Assembly (NCBI GenBank): GCA_019113265.1
Contig: DXHT01000029.1
Span: 1-48,812 of the forward strand
Length of the DNA stretch: 48,812 nucleotides
From: Bacillota bacterium
Lineage (GTDB): Bacteria; Bacillota; Clostridia; Christensenellales; Pumilibacteraceae
Direction of reading: 5' to 3'
Positions 41,510-48,812 of this stretch are shown piece by piece. The stretch's first letter is position 1. Each line of letters opens with the position of its first letter. The position numbers and the translations under genes were made by a program. The notes below the pieces were generated by a model that was not told the DNA's origin, did no database searches, and saw only the letters and a list, made by a program, of their open reading frames with translations.

Positions 41510-43471
41510 ATGAAATCCATTGCAAAGATTGCCGTGTCGGCGATATGTCTGTTTCTGACACTCGTTACGGCAGCGGTATTTGCGGCGGGATGCGGCTTTA
41601 CGAGGGATAGCGAAAACGTGGAAATAACGTTGCCCGACCCCGTAGTGGTGCGCCCCGAGCCTTATGACGCGGTCAAGTCCGTTTCCGTTCTGTATAACGG
41701 AACGGCGGCAAGCGTCATAGAGGCGGATATCGCCGCAGGCGTGATAAATCTCACCGCGAGCGTCATAAAGGACGACGGTGCGGACGGCTCCGTGACGTGG
41801 AGCAGCGATGCGCCCGCCGTCGCGTCCGTAAATGCGGTCGGTGTGGTGAGCCTGAACGCAACGGGCGTCGCGGCGATAACCGCAACGGCGGGGAGCAAGA
41901 GCGCGAGCGTTGTCATAACCGTATCGGATATGGCGTCGGAGTCACGCACGTATACTTTGACCGTATCGGGCGGTACTGCGAGCGTCGGCGGCGCGGCGGC
42001 GACTACTGCGAAAGCGGGCGACTATGTGGAGCTTACCCCGACGCTCACAGAGGGTATGACTTTTGACAAGTGGGTGCTTACGACGGGCGAAACGCAGAGG
42101 GATCTGCGCTCTCACGGTTTCGTCATGCCGAGCGGCGACGTAAGCGTGACGTTGGTGCTCAAAGCGCGCGAATATACGCTCAACCTCGTGGGCGGTCAGT
42201 TGTACGAGGCGGGTAAACCCGTTGACGGAACGGACGGCGGAGTGAGCATAGACAACGAACCCGTAATGAGATATTCGGTGGCGAGCGGCTCTTCCGTGAC
42301 GGTAGTGGCTGACGACACTGCCGCGGGCTATATGTTCGTCGGCTGGGATCTCAACTATGCCAATCAGCGCACGGGCGGAGCGGGGCAGAAGGAGTATACG
42401 TTTGCCATGCCCGCCGAGGATACGACGCTGTTCGCCGTCAACTCCAAAGAGCTGGGTGCAATGCTCAATCCGGGCAGAGCGGACAGGTACAAGAAATTCA
42501 ACAGCACGGAAAAGGGCTTCGGAGAGATAGTGAACGGAGTCGCTCCCGGCGGCTCGGTAGCTGACCCCGATCTCGAAGGGCTCAGCGGCTACCGCCTTGC
42601 GATCCCCGCGGATACGACCGGATCTACCGCTTTCTCGGAGAATATAGAGGACACCACCGCGCTTAATACCATGAACGGCGCGCAGACCGTCAAGGTGATA
42701 TTCAAGAACCACAGCAACAAATACGACGTATCGGTGGACTTCGGCGCGTCCTACAACGACAACCGCGCAAATACCGGAACGGTGACCGTGCCAAAGGGCG
42801 AAACGGTGACGGTGTGCTTCGAGGCGGCGATAGGTTTCGCAAATCCTTGGGCGTCCATAAACGTGCGCACCGATATCGGCGGCAGCGGTAGCGAAACGGT
42901 GCTTCTCGACATGGTGACCATGCGCGCCGCGACATATCCGAACGGCGATCCGTTCATAAACCGCACTAACGGCAAGCCCGTTATTCTTAACGCGGCATGC
43001 ATTCAGGACGGCAACCTCGGCAGTACGGGATCGTTCGGCAACGTCCGCAACTACTTTATGATCTGCTACATCAACGGCAGCAAGTCGGGCAGTGTCGCAT
43101 TCGAAGTGACCAACATGCCCGCGTACGACACGATAACGCCCGACACCGACGGCAAGCGTTATACGACGATATACGTTCAGGTGCGCTCCAACGTCAATTA
43201 CGACTTTGTGCGCCGCGTCGGATTCGGTAAAGATATGTATCCGATGCAGAGTTCGGAAAATACGGTGTTCGCCGAGTTCCATACGACGACTAAGGACGAC
43301 GTCAGCCTGCTTGCGCTCAAGATCGAGCGCACTCCGGACGACGCGGGTGAAAAGTTCTATATCAGCTACATTCACGACAGTCCGGAGCTTGGCGGCATAT
43401 CTGGCGGACGTTCCAATTTCACCTTAGCGTTCTATTACAACAACGTTATAGGATACGGCGGGGAGGTATGA
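41510..43471 (+). CDS. large lipoprotein with Ig-like and Listeria-Bacteroides-type repeats
   Basis: 653 residues. Signal peptide with lipobox-like AAGC (Cys28). Then a bacterial Ig-like (BIG2) domain (about 50-142, VTWSSDAPAVASVNAVGVVSL cut to VTWSSDAPAVASV), two beta repeats of the Listeria-Bacteroides type (about 147-305; FDKW and GWDLNY followed by MPSGD and MPAED), and a C-terminal beta-rich domain of about 340 residues that I do not recognise. No catalytic motif is evident. Likely an adhesin or glycan-binding scaffold on the outer face of the membrane. GGAGG precedes the ATG; the end overlaps the start region of the next gene. Confidence 0.82.
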   Translation: MKSIAKIAVSAICLFLTLVTAAVFAAGCGFTRDSENVEITLPDPVVVRPEPYDAVKSVSVLYNGTAASVIEADIAAGVINLTASVIKDDGADGSVTWSSDAPAVASVNAVGVVSLNATGVAAITATAGSKSASVVITVSDMASESRTYTLTVSGGTASVGGAAATTAKAGDYVELTPTLTEGMTFDKWVLTTGETQRDLRSHGFVMPSGDVSVTLVLKAREYTLNLVGGQLYEAGKPVDGTDGGVSIDNEPVMRYSVASGSSVTVVADDTAAGYMFVGWDLNYANQRTGGAGQKEYTFAMPAEDTTLFAVNSKELGAMLNPGRADRYKKFNSTEKGFGEIVNGVAPGGSVADPDLEGLSGYRLAIPADTTGSTAFSENIEDTTALNTMNGAQTVKVIFKNHSNKYDVSVDFGASYNDNRANTGTVTVPKGETVTVCFEAAIGFANPWASINVRTDIGGSGSETVLLDMVTMRAATYPNGDPFINRTNGKPVILNAACIQDGNLGSTGSFGNVRNYFMICYINGSKSGSVAFEVTNMPAYDTITPDTDGKRYTTIYVQVRSNVNYDFVRRVGFGKDMYPMQSSENTVFAEFHTTTKDDVSLLALKIERTPDDAGEKFYISYIHDSPELGGISGGRSNFTLAFYYNNVIGYGGEV

Positions 43472-43473
43472 TG

Positions 43474-46400
43474 ATGAAAAAGAGAGTAAGACCTGTTTAC
43501 GCGCTTTGCGTCGGCATTATACTCGCGGCGTGCATAGCGGCGGGTTGCCTGACCGCGGTGCGCGCATACGCCTCGGAGAGCGGAGGAATGCCTCAGTTCG
43601 GCAACTACTTCGTATCCGACTATGACAGTAAGGCGGAAGCGGTCAAAGCCAATCAGGCGACAAACGAACAGATAGTTTCCGAAGGAACGGTACTTCTTAA
43701 AAACGAAGACAACTCGCTTCCCGTTCCCTTAGGCTCTAAAATAAGCGTGTTCGGAAAGAACGCGGACAGAATGTTCCGCGGCTCCAGTATGACGGGTGCG
43801 CTGACTCAGGAGGGATACTCCGTAAACCCCACGCTGAGAAGTTTCTATTCGGACAGCTCAAAATCGGGAGACGGATTCAGATCTTCGTCGGGTTCGGACG
43901 GCTCCATGCCGTCGGGCAAGACGACGGGTGAAACGCCCGTGTCCATGTACACCGACGACGTGACTCAGTCTTTCGACGAATACAACGACGCGGCGATAGT
44001 CGTCATATCCCGTAGCGGCGGCGAGGGAACGGACATCACCCGCACGATGCAGTGCAAGGACGTCAACGCGACGGATGCTGACAACTTCCAGTATTGGGGA
44101 GAGGACGCGGTAGCCGTCAAGGGCGCGCGCAATAAGGACGACCACTATCTCCAACTCGATCAGAACGAAACGGACATGATAAAGATGGTGGGCGAGAAGT
44201 TCAATAAAGTCATAGTCATTCTCAATACCAGCTCGCATTTCGAGTGCGGATTCCTCGACGACCCGGGGCATTACGCATATTCGCCCGCCATCAAAGCCGC
44301 TCTCTGGGTGGGCGAGCCGCTGACGACGTTGCCCGTCGCGGGCGTAATAAGCGGGCGGATAAACCCGAGCGGTCATTTGCCGGATACCTTTGCCCGCGAC
44401 TTCAAAGCGGATCCGACGTGGCAGAACTTCGGCAATCAGCGCGTTAAAGAGGGCAACGTATATTCCAACCTGACTGCCAACAACAGGTACAAAAAGCACT
44501 ATGTGTATTACAAGGAAGGCATATACTACGGCTACTACTATTACGAAACGCGCGGCTTGACCGAGGGCGACGCCGCATGGACGGCGAGCGGACAGGCGGG
44601 CGATCTTGCGATAAACGGCACTACCACCGAAGAGTGGAGCAATTGGTACGACGCGCACGTCGTGTTCCCGTTCGGTCACGGATTGTCGTATACGTCGTTC
44701 GACTGGGAGATAGTGGACGCTCCGACGGAGCCCGTCGCGCTTGACCCCGACGGCGATATACAGATCACCGTAAAGGTGACAAACACGGGAACGGTCGCAG
44801 GCAAAGACGTTGTCATGCTCTTCTCGTCCTCCCCGTACTTCACGGGCGAAATAGAGAAACCCGCCGTAAGACTTGCCGAGTTCGCCAAGACGGATATGCT
44901 CTATCCCGTATCCGAAGCGGGCGAGGGCAAACCCAACTCGCAGGAGATAACGCTCACGTTCGCGGCACGCGACATGGCGAGCTACGACTATTCGGACGCC
45001 AACAAAAACGACTTCAAGGGATACGAGCTTGAAGCGGGAACGTATGACGTATACGTCAGCCGCAACGCGCACGACAGATCCGATCGGCTCAAAGTCAGTT
45101 ACACGCTTTCTCAGGACGAGAGGTTTGAAACGGACGAGTACAGCGGACAAAAGATAGAAAACAGGTTCGACGAGGTAAGTAACGAGCTGACCGAGGGCGA
45201 GGGCGAACGCTATCTCTCCCGCGCGGACTGGACGGGAACTTTCCCGACGGCGTCCGTAAGTATAGACGCACGTCAGTGGATAGTGGACAGTCTGGAAGAG
45301 TGGTACACCGTATTCCCCGAAGACGAGGGCAAACCCTATTATACGGAAAACATGCCCACGCAGGGCGCGAAGTACGAAACGCCCATATTGCTCAAATATA
45401 TGTTCGGCTTGCCGTACGATGATCCGAAGTGGGAAGACTTTCTCGACCAGCTCACCGTCGATCAGCTTACGCAGATAGTGACGCAGGGCTTCCTCAAATC
45501 GGGCATAGACATACCCGAACTCGGTATAAAGCAGATAATAAACGCCGATACGCCCATGGGTTGGGCGAACGTACCCGGAATGAGCGGCGCGGGATTTGCA
45601 AAGATAACGGTGCTTGCCGCGACGTTCAACCGCGAGCTTGCATATGCTCTCGGCAAGGGAATGGGCGAAGAGGCGCTCTGGGGAACGGGCGAGTCAGGCT
45701 CCAACATACCCGGCTGGTACGCGCCCGCAGTCAACCTGCACCGCTCTCCCTTCGGAGGCAGAACGGGCGAGTATTACAGCGAGGACGGCGTGCTTACGGG
45801 CAAACTCGCGTCTCAGGTAGTCATGGGCGCGCGCACCAAGGGGCTTTACACATACGTCAAGCACTTTGCCATAAACAATCAGGAGTCTCAGCGCATGGGC
45901 GTGTTTACCTGGGCAAACGAGCAGTGCATGCGCGAACAGTACTTCATACCGTATGAGATATGCGTCAAAGAGGGCAAGGCGACGGGCGTGATGACGGCGT
46001 TCAACCGCATCGGCGCGACGTGGGCGTTCGGCGATTACGACCTCATTACGGGCGTGCTCAGGGGCGAGTGGGGCTTCATCGGAAGCGTGGTCACCGACTG
46101 TCTGTGGGCGGCGGAATACGTAAACGGCGACGCGATGATACGCGCGGGCGGCAGTCTTGCGCTCAGTAACGTTGCGACCATTTCGTATAACGTAGGCACT
46201 CCGACGACGGTAAGCCTGCTCAGAAGATCGGCGAAAGACGTACTTTACCTGCACGCAAACAGCATGGCGATAAACGAGGGCGACTACCCGACCACTCCCA
46301 AAAAGATGCTCGGCTATTCGGCGGAAAAGCTGGATATAGCGATAGTGGGCGAGCCGTACAGCGCGACCGTTGCGACTGCGGAGCTGAACGTCAAGTGGTA

Positions 46401-47589
46401 TCCCGATCTCGATATCGCAAACGTGACTTATGCTCTCGCTCCCGGGTTCCGACTTCCCGACGGCTTGCGGCTTTCTTCGGACGGAAGTATATCGGGAACG
46501 CCCGAATACTCCATAAACAACTATCAGTTCAAGGTCATTGCGACGTACGGCGACGAGCAGATGACGAGCGATGCGTTCTCGCTCACCGTGATCGATTCCA
46601 GCGGATCGATAGTGTACGCGGCGCAGTCCGATCTCGGAACGATAAACATAGGCGAAACGGCGGATATAGACGTGGGCACTGCGGAGATCGTCCTCGGCGA
46701 TCCTTCCGAGACCAGCCCCGTGACCGTGTTCTATTCGCTTAAAAGCGGCTGTGCGCTTCCCGAGGGTCTTTCTCTCTCGCCCGATGGCAGGATAACGGGA
46801 ACTCCGAATTCGGCGGCGGTAAATTGCAAGTTCACCGTTGTGGCGAGCGCGATTGGTTACTACTCGCAGGAAGCTGAATTCACGCTCAGCGTGCTCGGCA
46901 AGATAACGTTCTCGGGCGGCACGCTCGGTGACGGCAGATTCGGCGAGGCGTATGTGAGCAAGGTGGACTTTGCTACGGGCGCGGATAACGTGACGTATGC
47001 GCTTAAAGAGGGAAGCAAACTTCCGAGCGGGCTCGAACTTACGAGCGGCGGCTATATAGTGGGAACGCCCTCCGAAACGTGCACGAACGCGACGTTTACC
47101 GTCGTGGCGTCCGCACCTCTTGCCGAGAGCGCGGAAGCGGAGTACAGCATGAGCGTGGGTATCGCGCTTTCTCCCTTCCTCTCCTCCGTGCTTACGGACG
47201 GTAAGACGGGCGAGGCTTACTATGCGAGCGTGAACAACGTCATGGGCGCGTCCTCTCCCGAGTATACGCTTAAAAACGGTTCGACGCTTCCCGAGGGTCT
47301 GACGCTTTCGACGAGCGGCGAGATAACGGGAACGCCCTTAAAGAGCGGAATGTATACCTTCACGGTTACCGTCAGCGAGGACGGCGCGATAGGCGACGAA
47401 AAGGAGTTTACGATATATGTGAGCGAGCCGTCCAACGTCGTCAGCGCGGAAGTTCCCGCAAGTGGTAACGACGATCTCGTGGTGCTTGCCGCAGTGTCTC
47501 TGGCGCTCGGCGCGGCCGGACTGCTGACCGGCGCGGCGGCTCTGATAATAACCGCTATACGCGGCAAGGGCAGGAGCGGAAAGAATTGA
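43474..47589 (+). CDS. large GH3 glycosidase with four Ig-like repeats and C-terminal anchor
   Basis: 1371 residues from ATG 43474, third of three tandem ATGs, best spaced (7 bp) from GGGAGG. N-terminal hydrophobic segment (9-28), GH3 sandwich domain (from about 50, VSEGTVLLKNED), Fn3-like domain (about 410-520), then the GH3 barrel with VNLHRSPFGGRTGEYYSED, KHFAINNQE and nucleophile Asp875 in VVTDCL. After it come four repeats of about 75-95 residues, each with LP.GL.L...G.I.GTP (He_PIG type). The C-terminus is VPASG, a hydrophobic stretch and a basic tail, like a variant cell-wall sorting signal. It is a paralogue of the first GH3. Confidence 0.9.
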   Translation: MKKRVRPVYALCVGIILAACIAAGCLTAVRAYASESGGMPQFGNYFVSDYDSKAEAVKANQATNEQIVSEGTVLLKNEDNSLPVPLGSKISVFGKNADRMFRGSSMTGALTQEGYSVNPTLRSFYSDSSKSGDGFRSSSGSDGSMPSGKTTGETPVSMYTDDVTQSFDEYNDAAIVVISRSGGEGTDITRTMQCKDVNATDADNFQYWGEDAVAVKGARNKDDHYLQLDQNETDMIKMVGEKFNKVIVILNTSSHFECGFLDDPGHYAYSPAIKAALWVGEPLTTLPVAGVISGRINPSGHLPDTFARDFKADPTWQNFGNQRVKEGNVYSNLTANNRYKKHYVYYKEGIYYGYYYYETRGLTEGDAAWTASGQAGDLAINGTTTEEWSNWYDAHVVFPFGHGLSYTSFDWEIVDAPTEPVALDPDGDIQITVKVTNTGTVAGKDVVMLFSSSPYFTGEIEKPAVRLAEFAKTDMLYPVSEAGEGKPNSQEITLTFAARDMASYDYSDANKNDFKGYELEAGTYDVYVSRNAHDRSDRLKVSYTLSQDERFETDEYSGQKIENRFDEVSNELTEGEGERYLSRADWTGTFPTASVSIDARQWIVDSLEEWYTVFPEDEGKPYYTENMPTQGAKYETPILLKYMFGLPYDDPKWEDFLDQLTVDQLTQIVTQGFLKSGIDIPELGIKQIINADTPMGWANVPGMSGAGFAKITVLAATFNRELAYALGKGMGEEALWGTGESGSNIPGWYAPAVNLHRSPFGGRTGEYYSEDGVLTGKLASQVVMGARTKGLYTYVKHFAINNQESQRMGVFTWANEQCMREQYFIPYEICVKEGKATGVMTAFNRIGATWAFGDYDLITGVLRGEWGFIGSVVTDCLWAAEYVNGDAMIRAGGSLALSNVATISYNVGTPTTVSLLRRSAKDVLYLHANSMAINEGDYPTTPKKMLGYSAEKLDIAIVGEPYSATVATAELNVKWYPDLDIANVTYALAPGFRLPDGLRLSSDGSISGTPEYSINNYQFKVIATYGDEQMTSDAFSLTVIDSSGSIVYAAQSDLGTINIGETADIDVGTAEIVLGDPSETSPVTVFYSLKSGCALPEGLSLSPDGRITGTPNSAAVNCKFTVVASAIGYYSQEAEFTLSVLGKITFSGGTLGDGRFGEAYVSKVDFATGADNVTYALKEGSKLPSGLELTSGGYIVGTPSETCTNATFTVVASAPLAESAEAEYSMSVGIALSPFLSSVLTDGKTGEAYYASVNNVMGASSPEYTLKNGSTLPEGLTLSTSGEITGTPLKSGMYTFTVTVSEDGAIGDEKEFTIYVSEPSNVVSAEVPASGNDDLVVLAAVSLALGAAGLLTGAAALIITAIRGKGRSGKN

Positions 47590-47603
47590 GATAACGCCCT
47601 GAC

Positions 47604-47640
47604 GGAAAAACGGGCGGAAAAAATTTCCGCCCGTTTTTCC
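47604..47640 (+). terminator. terminator of the glycosidase operon
   Basis: Perfect 17-bp stem (47604-47620 with 47624-47640) and a 3-base loop; the right arm contains TTTTT. It is symmetrical enough to act on both strands. Confidence 0.93.
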
Positions 47641-47667
47641 AAAATTCTGGAATTTCGGCTTAAAGTG

Positions 47668-47676
47668 TGTTATAAT
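47668..47676 (+). promoter_or_regulatory. extended -10 promoter of the LytTR regulator gene
   Basis: TGTTATAAT (47668-47676) fits an extended -10; no good -35 is visible. Confidence 0.6.
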
Positions 47677-47699
47677 CGTAGTGTATAGAGGATTCAGTC

Positions 47700-48425
47700 A
47701 TGATAAACGTTGCGATTGTGGACGACGAGCAGGCGGTGCGCAAGCAGCTCGCCGAATATGTGGATAAATATGCCGCGGAAAGCGGCATAGAGTGCGGTGT
47801 AAAATGTTTCGACAGCGCCCTCTCGTTTGTCAATCGTGATAAACCCGCATTCGACCTGATCCTTCTCGACATAGAAATGCCTGACGTCAGCGGCATGGAG
47901 CTTGCCTCGCAGATCCGTAAGACGGATACGTCCGTGGCGATAATTTTCGTTACCAATATGGCGCAATACGCGATACGCGGCTATGAAGTGGATGCTTCCG
48001 ACTTCATAGTAAAGCCCATATCGTACGGCGATTTTGCCATGAAAGTGGGGCGAATTTTCCGCAGGATAGTCCAACGCCGCGATACGCAGATAACGGTCAC
48101 CGACGGCGACACCGCAAAGCGCATCCCCGTTTCGGACATACGATATGTGGAGGTGCAGGGTCACGCGCTGACATATCATATGCGCGACTGCGTGATAACG
48201 GAGCGCGGAACGCTCAAAAAGCGCGAAGAGGCGCTCCTTGACAGCGGCTTTGCGCGGTGCAACAATTATTGCCTCGTCAACCTGCGTTTCGTCTCCGCGG
48301 TCAACGGCTATACGGTGTTCGTTTCGGGCGGCTCGGGCAGGGCGGCGGAAAGTCTGTCCATAAGTCATCCTCGAAAAAAGGACTTCATACGCGTCTTAAA
48401 CGAGTATTGGCAGGCGAATATGTGA
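47700..48425 (+). CDS. LytTR-family response regulator
   Basis: 241 residues. Receiver domain (1-125) with Asp8/Asp9, phosphoacceptor Asp57 in ILLDIEMP and Lys in FIVKPIS. The C-terminal LytTR DNA-binding domain (about 138-240) has IRYVEVQGHALTYH and ends RKKDFIRVLNEY. This is the AgrA/LytR type that pairs with GHKL kinases, so the kinase at 36218 is the natural partner although the operon lies between them. A GAGGA site precedes the ATG. Its own promoter and terminator flank it. Confidence 0.93.
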   Translation: MINVAIVDDEQAVRKQLAEYVDKYAAESGIECGVKCFDSALSFVNRDKPAFDLILLDIEMPDVSGMELASQIRKTDTSVAIIFVTNMAQYAIRGYEVDASDFIVKPISYGDFAMKVGRIFRRIVQRRDTQITVTDGDTAKRIPVSDIRYVEVQGHALTYHMRDCVITERGTLKKREEALLDSGFARCNNYCLVNLRFVSAVNGYTVFVSGGSGRAAESLSISHPRKKDFIRVLNEYWQANM

Positions 48426-48543
48426 AACGGCTTTCGGGCAAAAGCGATACGGACCGATCGTCGGCAGATCGTATATGCGAGCTCACGTCAAAACGGAAAT
48501 AGTACGTAGAGCACAGGACAGTAGGATTTATAATAACGCGATC

Positions 48544-48575
48544 GGCGGTGCGGGCAGACCCGCGCCGCCGTTTTT
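48544..48575 (+). terminator. terminator of the LytTR regulator gene
   Basis: GGCGGTGCGGG (48544-48554), loop CAGA, CCCGCGCCGCC (48559-48569, one G-U), then GTTTTTG. Confidence 0.92.
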
Positions 48576-48608
48576 GTCGCTTTAGCGAAAGAAAACCACC
48601 ACTTAATG

Positions 48609-48651
48609 AAATGCACCCCAAAAGTTAGACGAAACTTTAGGAGGTGCATTT
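48609..48651 (+). promoter_or_regulatory. terminal hairpin covering the transposase ribosome binding site
   Basis: AAATGCACC (48609-48617) pairs with GGTGCATTT (48643-48651), and AAAGTT with AACTTT inside. The Shine-Dalgarno site AGGAGG (48639-48644) is partly in the stem, so a transcript entering from outside would hide it. Confidence 0.65.
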
Positions 48652-48654
48652 ATT

Positions 48655-48812
48655 ATGCAAAGGAAGAAACACAACACAAAATACTCGCCGGAATTCAAGA
48701 TATCTGTTATAATGGATATGCGAGAAAACCATTTGGCGTATAGAGAAACGGTGCGTAAGTATTGGAATACACGATCACGCGCCGAAGAAGATTTATACGT
48801 GCATACCGTAAA
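48655..48812 (+). CDS. IS3-family transposase OrfA, 3' end outside window
   Basis: 52 complete codons are visible, beginning MQRKKHNTKYSPEFKISVIM and continuing with ENHLAYRETVRKYW. This is the N-terminal helix-turn-helix region of IS3-family OrfA proteins of the IS150 type, which binds the terminal repeats. AGGAGG lies 10 bp before the ATG, partly within the terminal hairpin. The frame is open to the window end, so whether OrfA and the OrfB integrase are intact cannot be seen. Confidence 0.85.
   Translation, partial: MQRKKHNTKYSPEFKISVIMDMRENHLAYRETVRKYWNTRSRAEEDLYVHTV

Larger units (their letters stand above)
48607..48812 (+). mobile_element. IS3/IS150-family insertion sequence, left end
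   Basis: Starts with TG and the terminal repeat ATGCACCCCAAAAGTT shared with the miniature element at 35303. The first transposase ORF begins at 48655. The element runs off the window. Confidence 0.85.

Noticed and set aside
1-48812. tRNA, rRNA or tmRNA genes
   Set aside because: I looked for T-loop motifs and rRNA blocks and found none that fold; smpB stands without ssrA in this window.

Overview
The window looks like the chromosome of a GC-rich, anaerobic, Gram-positive bacterium of the class Clostridia, probably an uncultured gut lineage. Four things point there. The gene order rpsJ to rplQ is complete and contains secY-adk-map-KOW-infA-rpmJ, as in Clostridia. S14, S4, L24 and L36 are all of the zinc-binding (Cys-rich) type. 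Oxygen defence relies on rubrerythrin and superoxide reductase. Promoters are of the TTGACA-17-TATAAT type, Shine-Dalgarno sites are strong, and AUA is used heavily for isoleucine despite the high GC.

Layout. 1-1575: the end of a KDPG aldolase gene and a 2-keto-3-deoxygluconate kinase gene (lower Entner-Doudoroff/uronate route). 2335-4248 (minus): a GH2 beta-galactosidase-type enzyme. 4688-7654: an OmpR-type two-component system with cysK directly behind it. 8205-8756 (minus): a small unknown protein whose flanks carry three degenerate tandem-repeat tracts. 9083-25165: one S10-spc-alpha superoperon of 31 genes starting from a strong promoter; several of its proteins (L5, L17, L22, L24) carry extra segments. 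25209-29997: a zinc-ribbon membrane protein, smpB (apparently leaderless), a CPA2 antiporter and rlmD. 30007-30881: a Vat-type streptogramin acetyltransferase with foreign codon use, lying between the rlmD 3' end and a second, degenerate copy of an rlmD 3' end. This looks like the scar of an integrative element. 30893-34585: a broken small gene, a DUF1349 protein, a Crp/Fnr regulator, and thioredoxin - small ORF - rubrerythrin - superoxide reductase. 34704-35405: luxS, whose terminator loop holds a 103-bp miniature IS3/IS150-type element with an ACA target duplication. 35650-35928 (minus): a small DUF-type protein. 36167-48569: a 12-kb cell-surface glycosidase cluster. 48607-end: the left end of an IS3/IS150-family insertion sequence related to the miniature element.

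The most unusual unit is the 36-48 kb cluster. An AgrC/GHKL-type sensor kinase and a LytTR response regulator stand at opposite ends of a four-gene operon. The operon encodes two membrane-anchored GH3 enzymes with reversed domain order and, between them, two lipoproteins (one CBM-like, one with Ig-like and Listeria-Bacteroides-type repeats). The kinase, the operon and the regulator each have their own promoter and terminator. The simplest reading is a regulated cell-surface glycan-processing system. Its substrate and inducing signal cannot be read from the sequence.
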